Of a stretch of 25,038 bases of DNA, positions 7,694-15,511 are shown one piece after another. The position numbers and the translations under genes were made by a program. The notes beneath the pieces are model-generated. The model was given only the letters and a program-made list of their open reading frames with translations. It made no database searches and had not been told where the DNA came from. Within the stretch, counting starts at the first letter, position 1, and each line of letters starts with the position of its first letter. Source of the stretch: Candidatus Hydrothermota bacterium. GTDB taxonomy: Bacteria; Hydrothermota; Hydrothermia; UBA1063. The DNA lies in contig QNDO01000005.1 in assembly GCA_003644895.1 (NCBI GenBank), positions 1 to 25,038 of the forward strand. The letters are read 5' to 3'.

Positions 7694-9875
7694 TTTCCAG
7701 CTCCTCTTTTGTGAAAATGGAATTACATTTTATGCATTTATATAATTCTTTTCTACCCTTTTTGTGAACCACTAGGAAATTAAAACCACATTTTGGGCAT
7801 TTTATAGGCACAGGTTTGTTGGATAAGGTGAATTTACATTTTGGATAGTTAGAGCAAGCATAGAAAATTTGTCCCCTTTTATTTTTTCTTTCTATTAAGT
7901 CTCCCCCACATTCTGGACATTTCACACCTGTAGTATATGGTAAGGTTCCTGGACACCTGGGATAATCTATGCATGTATAGAACCTTCCTGTTCTTCCCTC
8001 CCGCAATATCATGTCTTTTCCACACACAGGGCATTTGATACCTTCTGCTACTTCCATTTCTAGAGGGCGGGTGTATTTACATTCAGGATATTTAGAACAT
8101 GCAAGAAATTTCCCGTATTTACTCCAACGAATTACCAGAGGTGCTCCACAAATAGGACAATTTTCTTCCGTTACTTCAAGCTCCTTTTTTATACTTTTAG
8201 ATTCTCTAACAAAGTTATCCAATTCTATCTTGAATCTGGAATAAAATTGTTCAAGAAGTTCTTCTTTGGTCATCTCGCCATTTTCCACCTTATCTAACAT
8301 TTCTTCCATTCTGGCGGTGAATTCCACATCAAATATTTCCTTAAACCTTGGAATCAAAATTTCATAAACGAGCATTCCCAATTCAGTGGGTACCAACGAA
8401 CTTTTCTGCTTTATTATATACTTTCTCTGATAGAGGGTGGATAGGGTGGGGGCGTAAGTAGACGGACGCCCAACTCCGTTGGCTTCGAGAGCCTTAATGA
8501 GTGTTGCCTCTGTATATCTCGCTGGAGGTTCTGTTTGTTTCTCTTCTATACTGAGATCTATTAATTTGATCTGATCACCCGGCTTCATTTCGGGTAATTG
8601 TTTATAATTGGGGCTATAATCAAGTATTTTATAAAAGCCCGGAAATAAAACCTTTTTGCCTTGGGCCTCAAAAATATACTGCCCAACTTTGATGGTTGCT
8701 TTGGAATGTTCTTCCTCAGCACTTCTCGCCTGAGAAGCAAGTGCTCTTTTCCATATTAAATTATACAATTTAAATAGTTCTTTTTTTATCTCATTCTGTA
8801 TATCCGAAGGTGTGATGGTTGGATAAGTAGGTCTGATAGCTTCATGAGCTCCCTGAATCTGGATTTTCTTCTCTTTAAATTTACGTGGTTTTAGAGGGAG
8901 AAGTTCACTTCCAAATTTATCTTTAATTACTTTCCTGATTGTATTAATGGCCTTTTCCGATATCCTAACAGAATCGGTTCTCATATAGGTTATGAGCCCC
9001 TTTCGTTCCCCCTGGATATTTACACCTTCATACAATTCCTGGGCCAGTTGCATGGTCCTTTTAGGAGTAAAACCCAATTTTTGTGAAGCATCCTGCTGAA
9101 GGGTAGAGGTTTTGTAAGGGGGATAAGGTGTTATGAATTTTTTATCTTTTTTGAATGTTTCTACAATTCCTGTAAGTCCCGGAAGCTTGGATTTAATATC
9201 TTCCACAATTGTTTTGTCTTTTAATTTACCTTTGGTTTTCAGAAGGGCTTCGAATTTTTGTCCATCCTTCTCGAAGAGCGCCTTGATAAGAAAATAAGTC
9301 TCTGGTTTGAACCTTTCTCTCTCCTTTTCTCTTTCACAGATCAATCGCAGAGCCACAGTCTGTACTCTCCCTGCAGATAGCCCTTTCCGAAGTATCCTCC
9401 AAAGCACAGGGCTAACCATGTATCCTACTATTCGATCAAGGATCCTCCTTGCCTGCTGGGCATTTACTTTATTAATATCTATTTCTTGCGGATTGTTGAT
9501 GGCATTTTTTACCTCTTCCTTAGTAATTTCGAAAAATAAAACCCTTTTTACATTCTTCTTTCTATCAGTTTTATTTATTACTTCTTTCACATGCTGTGCA
9601 ATGGCTTCCCCTTCTCTGTCCGGGTCGCTTCCGATAAAAACTTCTTGAGATACCTTTGCTTTTTGTTGGATCTCTTGCACAACCTTTTTCTTTCCAGGAA
9701 GGATTATATAATAGGGCTTAAATCCCTGTTTAATACTCACACCGAACTTATTTTCCGGAAGGTCTTTAATATGACCTTTAGAGGCTACTACATCAAAATC
9801 TTTACCCAGATACCCTTTTATAGTTTTCGCCTTCGTAGGAGATTCAACAACAAGTAATTTTTTAATTTTAGACAT
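7686..9875 (-). CDS. topA: DNA topoisomerase I (type IA) with four C-terminal zinc ribbons
   Basis: Relaxes negative supercoils by cutting one strand through a 5'-phosphotyrosine. The 729 residues start with the Toprim domain (VESPTKAKTI near 10-19, GSDPDREGEAIA at 82-93). Further features are LSAGRVQTVALR (166-177) and the active-site Tyr297 in ITYMRTDS, then GVGRPSTYAP in the large arch. The C-terminus carries four Cys4 units: CPICG...CSKYPEC, CPVCG...CIDYPRC, CPECG...CSNYPKC and CPKCG...CIKC. The ATG at 9875 has no ribosome site and lies seven bases from a good -10. It leads the operon with the HAD and acyltransferase genes; no functional link among the three is known. Confidence 0.97.
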   Translation of the reverse strand: MSKIKKLLVVESPTKAKTIKGYLGKDFDVVASKGHIKDLPENKFGVSIKQGFKPYYIILPGKKKVVQEIQQKAKVSQEVFIGSDPDREGEAIAQHVKEVINKTDRKKNVKRVLFFEITKEEVKNAINNPQEIDINKVNAQQARRILDRIVGYMVSPVLWRILRKGLSAGRVQTVALRLICEREKERERFKPETYFLIKALFEKDGQKFEALLKTKGKLKDKTIVEDIKSKLPGLTGIVETFKKDKKFITPYPPYKTSTLQQDASQKLGFTPKRTMQLAQELYEGVNIQGERKGLITYMRTDSVRISEKAINTIRKVIKDKFGSELLPLKPRKFKEKKIQIQGAHEAIRPTYPTITPSDIQNEIKKELFKLYNLIWKRALASQARSAEEEHSKATIKVGQYIFEAQGKKVLFPGFYKILDYSPNYKQLPEMKPGDQIKLIDLSIEEKQTEPPARYTEATLIKALEANGVGRPSTYAPTLSTLYQRKYIIKQKSSLVPTELGMLVYEILIPRFKEIFDVEFTARMEEMLDKVENGEMTKEELLEQFYSRFKIELDNFVRESKSIKKELEVTEENCPICGAPLVIRWSKYGKFLACSKYPECKYTRPLEMEVAEGIKCPVCGKDMILREGRTGRFYTCIDYPRCPGTLPYTTGVKCPECGGDLIERKNKRGQIFYACSNYPKCKFTLSNKPVPIKCPKCGFNFLVVHKKGRKELYKCIKCNSIFTKEELENG

Positions 9876-9882
9876 GTGAACG

Positions 9883-9911
9883 ATTTTAAACTAAAAAGCA
9901 GGGCAATTCAA
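9883..9911 (-). promoter_or_regulatory. Candidate leaderless promoter of topA
   Basis: On the minus strand, TTGAAT (9911-9906), 17 bases, then TAAAAT (9888-9883). Only seven bases separate the -10 from the topA ATG, and no Shine-Dalgarno sequence is present, so the transcript would begin at or beside the start codon. Confidence 0.52.
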
Positions 9912-10001
9912 CGATATTCAAATAAATTCAATTATTTTGTGAAATTTCGGTAACAAAACTTGTGCTATAGAATACTGTTTCTAATTCTATCTAATCTTTT
10001 C

Positions 10002-10040
10002 TTAGCAAACCAAACCACAAATTGCAATCATCTCTGCCAT
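10002..10040 (-). pseudogene. Truncated start of a DUF3795-like gene (or 12-residue leader peptide)
   Basis: A 12-codon frame, MAEMIAICGLVC then TAA, with a strong AAGGAGGAG site just upstream and a promoter before that. From family knowledge, DUF3795 proteins begin with a segment like MIAYCGLDCxxCPAY, so this looks like the first codons of such a gene followed by loss of the rest; the next 120 bases to topA show no continuation in any frame I read. The alternative is a short leader peptide upstream of topA. The resemblance is short, so confidence is moderate. Confidence 0.45.
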
Positions 10041-10057
10041 AACTCCTCCTTTTTGAA

Positions 10058-10086
10058 ATAGTACTTCTTTACTGATGCTTTGTCAA
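10058..10086 (-). promoter_or_regulatory. Promoter in front of the truncated DUF3795-like frame
   Basis: On the minus strand, a perfect TTGACA (10086-10081), a 17-base spacer and TACTAT (10063-10058). The start site would fall near 10051, just before the AAGGAGGAG ribosome site and the ATG at 10040. The expression signals thus appear intact although the coding part is only 12 codons. Confidence 0.5.
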
Positions 10087-10140
10087 ATATGCCTTCTCAT
10101 TCCGTTAGTTCTATAAGAATTCGGAAAATAACATCCAAAT

Positions 10141-10169
10141 TTTAAAATTCCTTCAGATACTTTTACAAT
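10141..10169 (+). promoter_or_regulatory. Candidate leaderless promoter of the ttcA-like gene
   Basis: TTTAAA (10141-10146), 17 bases, TACAAT (10164-10169), then seven bases to the ATG at 10177. No Shine-Dalgarno site is present, so the transcript is predicted to start at the ATG. Confidence 0.47.
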
Positions 10170-10176
10170 AATACAG

Positions 10177-10950
10177 ATGGACAGCGTGTTAAGCTTAAGG
10201 CATAAACTGCTAAATAAAATAGAAAAAGCCGATAATATTTTTGATTTATTTGAAGATGGCGATGGTGTCATTCTGAGCATTTCTGGTGGTAAAGATAGTC
10301 TTTGCCTGGTTGATCTCATGTCTTTGTACAATAAGAAAATTAACAAAAATTTGAAATTTTATGGTGTATATGTGGACAATGGAATGAGATTCTTGGATGA
10401 AAAAGAGAAAAAGAAAATTAAATCATTCTTGGAAGAAAGAGGTATTGTTTTTTATACTCTAACTGATGATTATAGTTTGAAGACTATAAAAAATAGAATA
10501 AAACCTTTTAATCCGTGCTTTATATGTTCCCGTGGAAGGCGTAAAAAACTTGTGGAGTTTGCCGTAAAAGTGAGGGCAAGGAAGATTGCTCTTGCACATA
10601 ATTTAGATGACCTGATAGAGACTTTGCTTTTAAATATACTTTTTGGGAGAGAGATAAGCACTTTTTTACCTAAACAGGAACTTTTTAGAGGGAAATTTTA
10701 TATTGTAAGGCCTCTTATTTTAATCGAATCAAAGCTCACTCGGGCCTATGCAATGCAGTCTTTACTTCCCTTTGTGGATAACAGATGTATATATAAAAAC
10801 AAAAGAGAGCGAATTAGAGAATTTATCAAAGAGCTGCAAAGGGATGTTCCCTATATCAAAAAAAATGTTCTAAGAGCGATGATGAAGTGTAAAGAGGAAT
10901 TTTTATGGGGCCAGTATGCAGAATTTAAAAAAGAAATCTTTGATTTTTAA
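10177..10950 (+). CDS. ttcA: TtcA-family tRNA 2-thiolation ATPase
   Basis: PP-loop ATPase that adenylates and thiolates a tRNA base; E. coli TtcA makes 2-thiocytidine at position 32. The 257 residues contain the PP-loop SGGKDS (36-41), NPCFICSRGRRK with Cys114 and Cys117, AHNLDDLIETLLLN in the central region, and Cys204 in DNRC. The three Cys match the E. coli [4Fe-4S] ligands in order and rough spacing. The start is the first ATG, seven bases after a -10. It is monocistronic and ends in a hairpin terminator. Related PP-loop enzymes act on other bases (TtuA, s2T54), so the exact tRNA position is not certain. Confidence 0.82.
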   Translation: MDSVLSLRHKLLNKIEKADNIFDLFEDGDGVILSISGGKDSLCLVDLMSLYNKKINKNLKFYGVYVDNGMRFLDEKEKKKIKSFLEERGIVFYTLTDDYSLKTIKNRIKPFNPCFICSRGRRKKLVEFAVKVRARKIALAHNLDDLIETLLLNILFGREISTFLPKQELFRGKFYIVRPLILIESKLTRAYAMQSLLPFVDNRCIYKNKRERIREFIKELQRDVPYIKKNVLRAMMKCKEEFLWGQYAEFKKEIFDF

Positions 10951-10979
10951 ACAAGAGGGGGATATTCCCCCCTCTTGTT
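10950..10979. terminator. Bidirectional hairpin terminator between the ttcA-like gene and prx
   Basis: Arms AACAAGAGGGGG (10950-10961) and CCCCCTCTTGTT (10968-10979) pair over 12 bases with a 6-base loop. It overlaps the last base of the plus-strand stop codon and lies 10 bases from the minus-strand prx stop. T-rich sequence follows on the plus strand and TTTAAAAAT on the minus strand, so it can serve both convergent genes. Confidence 0.85.
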
Positions 10980-10989
10980 CTTATTAATT

Positions 10990-11667
10990 TTATATCTTTT
11001 TATGGCATAACCACCAGTCGAAGCATTCAATTTCACCTTTCTGAGCTTGTTCGAGTCTTTCCTTGGCTTCTTTCTCACTGGCCGCAGGAGGAACAATAAC
11101 TCTGTTCTTTATTATTTCGTTTTCAGGCCAGTTTGCCGGGATAGCTACACCATATTTATCAGAGGTCTGAAATCCCCGGATCATCCTCAGGATCTCATCC
11201 ATATTTCTCCCCAGTTCTTGAGGATAATATAGTATAGCTCGTATAATACCCTTCGGATCCACTATAAAAACTGCACGTACGGTGTTAGTACCTTTTGCTG
11301 GATGAATGAGCCCAAGCTGTGCGGCTACTCTACCTGTATCATCAGCAATTACAGGAAATTTTATCTCTACGGGTTTACCCTCCACCTTAATGTTTTCCTG
11401 GATCCATTCCACCCATTTAATGTGGCTGAATACCTGGTCAATACTGAGTCCTATAAGCTCAGTATTTAATTCTTTGAATTTATCATACCTGAGTTGAAAT
11501 GCCACAAATTCAGTTGTACATACAGGTGTGAAATCTGCAGGATGGCTGAAGAGTATAAACCATTTGCCTTTGTAGGTATCTGGGAGTTTTATCTTGCCGT
11601 GAGTAGTTTGTACTTCAATTTCCGGGAATTTTTCCCCAATCAATGGGATTTTGTTTAATGTATCCAT
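10990..11667 (-). CDS. Peroxiredoxin, Prx6/archaeal type
   Basis: Thiol peroxidase that reduces hydrogen peroxide and organic hydroperoxides. The 225 residues have the peroxidatic motif SHPADFTPVCTTEF with Cys50, and the long C-terminal arm of the Prx6 group (GVAIPANWPEN). Two C-terminal cysteines (Cys215 and Cys221 in ECFDWWLC) resemble those of the Aeropyrum enzyme. The ATG has AGGAGG seven bases upstream. It follows perR by 15 bases in the same operon, so peroxide sensing and removal are coupled, a common PerR arrangement. Confidence 0.94.
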   Translation of the reverse strand: MDTLNKIPLIGEKFPEIEVQTTHGKIKLPDTYKGKWFILFSHPADFTPVCTTEFVAFQLRYDKFKELNTELIGLSIDQVFSHIKWVEWIQENIKVEGKPVEIKFPVIADDTGRVAAQLGLIHPAKGTNTVRAVFIVDPKGIIRAILYYPQELGRNMDEILRMIRGFQTSDKYGVAIPANWPENEIIKNRVIVPPAASEKEAKERLEQAQKGEIECFDWWLCHKKI

Positions 11668-11682
11668 GGTACTACCTCCTTT

Positions 11683-12141
11683 TTAAAACAATTTTTCTTT
11701 TTCCTGACATTCACGGCAAACACCATATATATAAATTTGAGTCTTGTTAACTCTATAGCCCTTTTTTTCGAGACTGTTAATCTGATCAGTGAGATTCAGA
11801 TTATGGAAATCATAAATTTTCCCACATTTGGTACAGATAAAATGAGCATGGGGCTCGGGATTACCATCAAAACGCGCTTCTCTGTTATCCTGAAAGACAA
11901 TCTTATCTATATAGCCAAGTTCTACAAGAAGCTCAAGGGTAGAGTATATTGTAGCTTTGGATATTGTGGGATAATTTTCTTTAATTATATTGAAAATCTC
12001 ATCAGCAGATGGATGGTTACGATTACCAACAATGTGATTTACAATAGCCATTCTCTGTGGAGTTAATCTCATCCCTCTCATCCTGATTGCTTCATATATT
12101 AGGTTTTTTAGATTATCTGAACTTCTTTTAGAACCCTTCAT
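11683..12141 (-). CDS. perR: PerR-type Fur-family peroxide regulator
   Basis: Metal-dependent repressor of the Fur family. It carries a winged-helix N-terminal domain (RLTPQRMAIVNHI; KATIYSTLELLVELGYI in the recognition region). NHPSADEIF holds the His37-equivalent, and RFDGNPEPHAHFICTKCGKIYDFH keeps the PerR set of Asp, two His and Asp ligands plus the first Cys pair. IYGVCREC gives the second Cys pair for structural zinc. The Asp in RFD, where Fur has Glu, points to PerR. I chose the ATG at 12141 with GGAGG upstream; an earlier start at 12192 would lie within the promoter. It heads a two-gene operon with the peroxiredoxin. Confidence 0.9.
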   Translation of the reverse strand: MKGSKRSSDNLKNLIYEAIRMRGMRLTPQRMAIVNHIVGNRNHPSADEIFNIIKENYPTISKATIYSTLELLVELGYIDKIVFQDNREARFDGNPEPHAHFICTKCGKIYDFHNLNLTDQINSLEKKGYRVNKTQIYIYGVCRECQEKEKLF

Positions 12142-12158
12142 GCCAATCCTCCAATATA

Positions 12159-12178
12159 TTTTTATTTTAAAGTAAAAA
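12159..12178. promoter_or_regulatory. Candidate PerR autoregulatory operator over the -10
   Basis: The 20 bases TTTTTATTTTAAAGTAAAAA form a near-perfect palindrome with one mismatched pair. It is centred on the perR -10 hexamer, so a bound repressor would block RNA polymerase. The form is AT-rich and dyad-symmetric like known PerR boxes but is not an exact match to the Bacillus consensus. Confidence 0.45.
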
Positions 12179-12192
12179 TCATTTTTTGTCAA
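12164..12192 (-). promoter_or_regulatory. Consensus promoter of perR-prx
   Basis: On the minus strand, a perfect TTGACA (12192-12187), exactly 17 bases, then TAAAAT (12169-12164). The start would fall near 12157, leaving a short leader with a GGAGG site before the ATG at 12141. It is one of the strongest promoters in the window. Confidence 0.75.
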
Positions 12193-12194
12193 GA

Positions 12195-12210
12195 ATTATT
12201 TCAAAATAAT
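12195..12210. repeat. Inverted repeat upstream of the perR promoter
   Basis: ATTATTT (12195-12201) and AAATAAT (12204-12210) form a perfect 7-base inverted repeat with a 2-base centre, directly upstream of the -35. It may be a second Fur-family site, but such AT-rich dyads also arise by chance. Confidence 0.3.
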
Positions 12211-12360
12211 ATTAAATTTAATAAAAATCTTTTGAAGCTGGCTTGGTATTCTGTGATGTAGGCCAAATCTTAAAAAACTTATTTTATAAAAGTGATCAAG
12301 ATGAATATGAACCTCTAGAATTATTGCAGATAGTAAAAAATGCTATTTTTAGTGGAGGAG

Positions 12361-13566
12361 TTACTCGCCTTTTTTCTTTTTCATTTCTTTTATTAATACG
12401 GGTATAACTTCAAATAGGTCCCCCACAATGCCAAGATCTGCAATATCAAATATCGGAGCTTCGGGGTCTTTATTTATAGCAATTATAAAGTCACTGGAAC
12501 GCATACCCACTTGGTGCTGAATAGCCCCTGAGATGCCACATGCTATATATATTTTAGGAGAGACTGTCTTACCAGTCTGACCTACCTGGTGAGCATAAGG
12601 TATCCACCCAGCATCCACAGCGGCTCTGGAAGCACCTACTGCTGCATTAAGTTCTTTAGCCAAGTCAAAGATTACTTTGAAATTTTCTTTACTCCCAACG
12701 CCTCTTCCTCCAGATACAATAATGTCTGCATCTTCTAGGTTTACTGTTTCCCCTTCGGTAATAAGCACATCAAGAACTTGTTTCACAAATGACTCTTTAT
12801 GTGGCTCATATTCTAATTTGATGATTTCTCCATCCCTTTCTTCTGGAGTCAATGGCTTAAATACACGGGGTCTAACAGTAGCCATTTGCGGGCGGGTAAA
12901 CTCTGTTTTGATTGTGGCCATGATATTACCCCCAAAGGCAGGTCTGGTTTGCAAGAGAAGTCTGGTTTTTTTCTCTATATCAAATTCAGTGCAATCTGCA
13001 GTGAGACCTGTCTTCAAAAGAGCAGCAACTCTCGGAAATAAGGCCCTTCCTACTGCTGTTGCGCCTCCTATAACCACCTCTGGTTTGAATTGTTCAATTG
13101 CAGTCACAAAGATTTTTGCATATTTCTCATCAATGAATCTGTTTAATTCAGAATGATCCACCACAATCACCTTATCAGCACCATGGTTTATTAGAGCCTT
13201 CGCGTGTTTTTCTATATTATGTCCAATCAAAAGAGTTGTGACGTTAGTATTCAGTTTTTTTGCGAGTTCTCTGGCTATACTAAGTATTTCGAGAGAAACC
13301 CTTGATAATTCCCCGTTCAGGACCTCTGCATAGGTCATAACGCCGGAATATCCTTCTGGTACCGTTCTTTCCTCAGGTTTTTCTTCATAGAGTTCGAGTG
13401 CCTCAAAGGCACATGATTCAACACAAATACCACAGAATACACAGTTGTCTCTTACCACTGCTATACCATTTATAACCTCAATAGCATTGTATGGACATAC
13501 CTCTTCACAGACTCCGCATCCAGTACAATTTTCTTTTATAACCCTGAGCTCTCTTTTTGGCATCAT
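12361..13566 (-). CDS. etfA: Electron-transfer flavoprotein alpha subunit with N-terminal 2[4Fe-4S] ferredoxin domain
   Basis: FAD-binding alpha subunit of ETF, here 401 residues because an 8-Cys ferredoxin domain is fused in front. Cluster ligands are Cys14, 17, 20, 24 (CTGCGVCEEVCP) and Cys42, 45, 48, 52. The ETF alpha part starts near residue 75, and the FAD site is GQTGKTVSPKIYIACGISG followed by AIQHQVGM. Ferredoxin-fused EtfA is known from CarE and LctC systems that bifurcate electrons, so this ETF may link flavin to ferredoxin (inference). It follows etfB after six bases. GGAGGG at 13568-13573 fits the second ATG (13563) better than the first. Confidence 0.93.
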   Translation of the reverse strand: MMPKRELRVIKENCTGCGVCEEVCPYNAIEVINGIAVVRDNCVFCGICVESCAFEALELYEEKPEERTVPEGYSGVMTYAEVLNGELSRVSLEILSIARELAKKLNTNVTTLLIGHNIEKHAKALINHGADKVIVVDHSELNRFIDEKYAKIFVTAIEQFKPEVVIGGATAVGRALFPRVAALLKTGLTADCTEFDIEKKTRLLLQTRPAFGGNIMATIKTEFTRPQMATVRPRVFKPLTPEERDGEIIKLEYEPHKESFVKQVLDVLITEGETVNLEDADIIVSGGRGVGSKENFKVIFDLAKELNAAVGASRAAVDAGWIPYAHQVGQTGKTVSPKIYIACGISGAIQHQVGMRSSDFIIAINKDPEAPIFDIADLGIVGDLFEVIPVLIKEMKKKKGE

Positions 13567-13572
13567 GCCCTC

Positions 13573-14361
13573 CTATATAATTTTCAATTCTTCGAATTTC
13601 TTAACAATTATCTTTGCAAGTTCTTCAGGCGTTCCTTCATGTTTTTGACCACCGATCTTTTGAGGAGGAGCAAATATCTTTATTACCCGGGTTGGCGAAC
13701 CTTCAAGACCTATATATTTCCTATCCACGTCCATGGAGCTGGAATCCCATATTTCGGGTTTAAACCTCTTGGCTTTCATCATGCCCCGCAGGGAAGGTAG
13801 CCTAGGTTCATTGATTTCTTTGTTAACTGTGATTACACACGGTACGGTGGCTTCCACCACATCGTAACCATAATCTGTGAGTCTTTCAGCTTTAATCCTT
13901 TTTTCGTCAATTTCAAGAATCTTACTTACATAAGTAATTTGGGGTACATCAAGCCAGGCTGCAAGTTCTGGCCCCACCTGGGCAGTATCTCCATCAATGG
14001 CCTGTCTTCCACACACTATGACCCAAGGTGATCCAATCTTTTCAATGGCTTTGGCAAGGGTATAAGAAGTTGCCAGTGTATCAGCGCCGGCAAATGCCTT
14101 ATCCGTAATAAGAATTCCCCGGTCAACACCCATAGCTATTGCTTCCTTCAAAGCCTCTTCAGCTTGAGGAGGTCCCATAGTGAGGGCTACTACTGTACCT
14201 TTTCCAGTGCGCTCCTTTATCCTGATGCCTTCTTCAAGTGCATAGAGGTCAAATGGGTTTACAATGGACTTGACTCCTTCCCTAATAAGAGTGCCCCTCT
14301 CCGGATCCATTTTAACGTCTTGTGTATCGGGAACTTGTTTTATACAAACAATTATATTCAT
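13573..14361 (-). CDS. etfB: Electron-transfer flavoprotein beta subunit
   Basis: 262-residue beta subunit that pairs with EtfA and holds AMP or, in bifurcating ETFs, a second FAD. It starts MNIIVCIKQVPDT and contains NPFDLYALEE, the nucleotide loop CGRQAIDGDTAQVGPELAA, and the LPSLRGMMKAK segment that contacts the dehydrogenase. Together with the ferredoxin-fused EtfA downstream, the GDTAQVGPE segment makes a bifurcating type plausible; a structure-based check would be needed to be sure. It begins one base after the acyl-CoA dehydrogenase stop, so the dehydrogenase and its electron acceptor are coupled. Confidence 0.95.
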   Translation of the reverse strand: MNIIVCIKQVPDTQDVKMDPERGTLIREGVKSIVNPFDLYALEEGIRIKERTGKGTVVALTMGPPQAEEALKEAIAMGVDRGILITDKAFAGADTLATSYTLAKAIEKIGSPWVIVCGRQAIDGDTAQVGPELAAWLDVPQITYVSKILEIDEKRIKAERLTDYGYDVVEATVPCVITVNKEINEPRLPSLRGMMKAKRFKPEIWDSSSMDVDRKYIGLEGSPTRVIKIFAPPQKIGGQKHEGTPEELAKIIVKKFEELKII

Positions 14362-14362
14362 A

Positions 14363-15511
14363 TTACTTCACCTCTTTTAATAACTGAGAAGCCACAATAT
14401 TTCGCATTATCTGGTTGGTCCCTTCATATATCTGGGTTATTTTCGCATCTCTCATCAGCTTTTCAACAGGATATTCTTTCATATAACCATATCCACCGAA
14501 GATTTGGACAGCATTTAAGGTTACTTCCATGGCCACATCAGAAGCCAGACATTTCACCATTGCAGATTCTTTTGTGATCTTCGTGTTACCCTTATCTATA
14601 TTTCTGGCAACCTGGTAGGTTAAAGCCCTGGCTGCCTCCAGTCTTATAGCCATATCAGCAAGCATATGCTGTATGGCCTGAAAATTTGCAATGGGTACAC
14701 CAAATTGTATCCTTTCCTTTGCGTATTTAGTTGCCTCTTCAAGGGCTGCCTGGGCAATACCCAGTGCCTGAGCAGCCACTCCAGGTCTTGAATAATCAAA
14801 TGTTTTCATTGCAATAATAAATCCCATTCCTTCTTTTCCGAGGAGGTTCTCTTTGGGAATCTTGCAATCTTGAAAAATAACTTCTCTTGTGGCGGATGCT
14901 CTTATACCTAGTTTGTTTTCCTTCTTGCCAAAGCTCAGCCCAGGGGTTCCTTTTTCCACTATAAATGCTGACGCTCCTCTGGCTCCCTTCTCAGGATTCG
15001 TGAGAGCTATCACAGTATAAATGCCAGCCTCGCCTCCATTGGTAATAAATTGTTTCGTACCATTTAACACATAATAATCTCCTCTTTTTTCCGCTCTAGT
15101 TTTTATATTTCCTGCATCACTTCCTGCCTGTGCCTCTGTTAATGCGAAGGCTGCAAGTTCACCTTCTGCTATCCTTGGTAGGTATTTCTTTTTCTGTTCC
15201 TCATTTCCGAAAAGCAAGATAGGAAAGGTTCCAAGAGCAGTACCAGCGTAAGCAAGAGCGATACCAGCACAGCCTCTGCTCAGTTCCTCAACAGCAACGG
15301 TGAGCGACATGACACCTCCTCCAAAACCGCCGTATTCCTCGGGTATAAAAATCCTGAAAAGATCACTTTCAGCCATAATTTTTACTATATCCCATGGGAA
15401 CTCCTGGGTTTCATCGTAGTAGGCTCTCTTTGCTTTTATTTTTTCTTCAGCGATTTTTCTTGCTAGTTCCTTGATCATCTCTTCCTCTTCGGTCAGAAAA
15501 TAATCAATCAT
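14363..15511 (-). CDS. Acyl-CoA dehydrogenase
   Basis: FAD enzyme that introduces the alpha,beta double bond in an acyl-CoA and passes electrons to the ETF encoded next to it. The 382 residues are standard length. Visible are FALTEAQAGSDA (substrate/FAD loop, about 131-142), TKQFITNGG, LGIRASATREVIFQDC, SRPGVAAQALGIAQAALE, IQFGVPIANFQAIQHMLADM and the catalytic base Glu363 in IYEGTNQI, followed by MRNIVA. The glutamate position fits short/medium-chain (butyryl-CoA-like) enzymes. The ATG has GGAGG upstream and overlaps the preceding gene by eight bases. Chain-length preference is not certain. Confidence 0.95.
   Translation of the reverse strand: MIDYFLTEEEEMIKELARKIAEEKIKAKRAYYDETQEFPWDIVKIMAESDLFRIFIPEEYGGFGGGVMSLTVAVEELSRGCAGIALAYAGTALGTFPILLFGNEEQKKKYLPRIAEGELAAFALTEAQAGSDAGNIKTRAEKRGDYYVLNGTKQFITNGGEAGIYTVIALTNPEKGARGASAFIVEKGTPGLSFGKKENKLGIRASATREVIFQDCKIPKENLLGKEGMGFIIAMKTFDYSRPGVAAQALGIAQAALEEATKYAKERIQFGVPIANFQAIQHMLADMAIRLEAARALTYQVARNIDKGNTKITKESAMVKCLASDVAMEVTLNAVQIFGGYGYMKEYPVEKLMRDAKITQIYEGTNQIMRNIVASQLLKEVK

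Larger units (their letters stand above)
9876..10176. other. Divergent intergenic region topA / ttcA-like (301 bases)
   Basis: This AT-rich stretch holds three promoter-like elements: a leaderless topA promoter next to topA, a leaderless promoter next to the ttcA-like gene, and between them a TTGACA promoter feeding a 12-codon reading frame that looks like the start of a lost gene. A weak 7-base inverted repeat (ATAGAAT at 9967-9973, ATTCTAT at 9984-9990) lies downstream of the short frame. Nothing else was recognised. Confidence 0.6.

Noticed and set aside
9967..9990. Inverted repeat ATAGAAT/ATTCTAT as a terminator or riboswitch
   Set aside because: Seven AT-rich pairs with a 10-base loop and no following T-run; no riboswitch consensus was recognised.
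10083..10346. 87-codon minus-strand frame over the ttcA-like start
   Set aside because: It overlaps the conserved PP-loop region on the other strand and shows no recognisable motif.
12305..12360. Possible terminator after etfA
   Set aside because: The only dyad is AAAAAT-AGC-ATTTTT, too AT-rich to be a convincing terminator stem.
12677..13156. 159-codon plus-strand frame opposite etfA
   Set aside because: Antisense to a well-conserved flavoprotein, with no family resemblance and no start signals.
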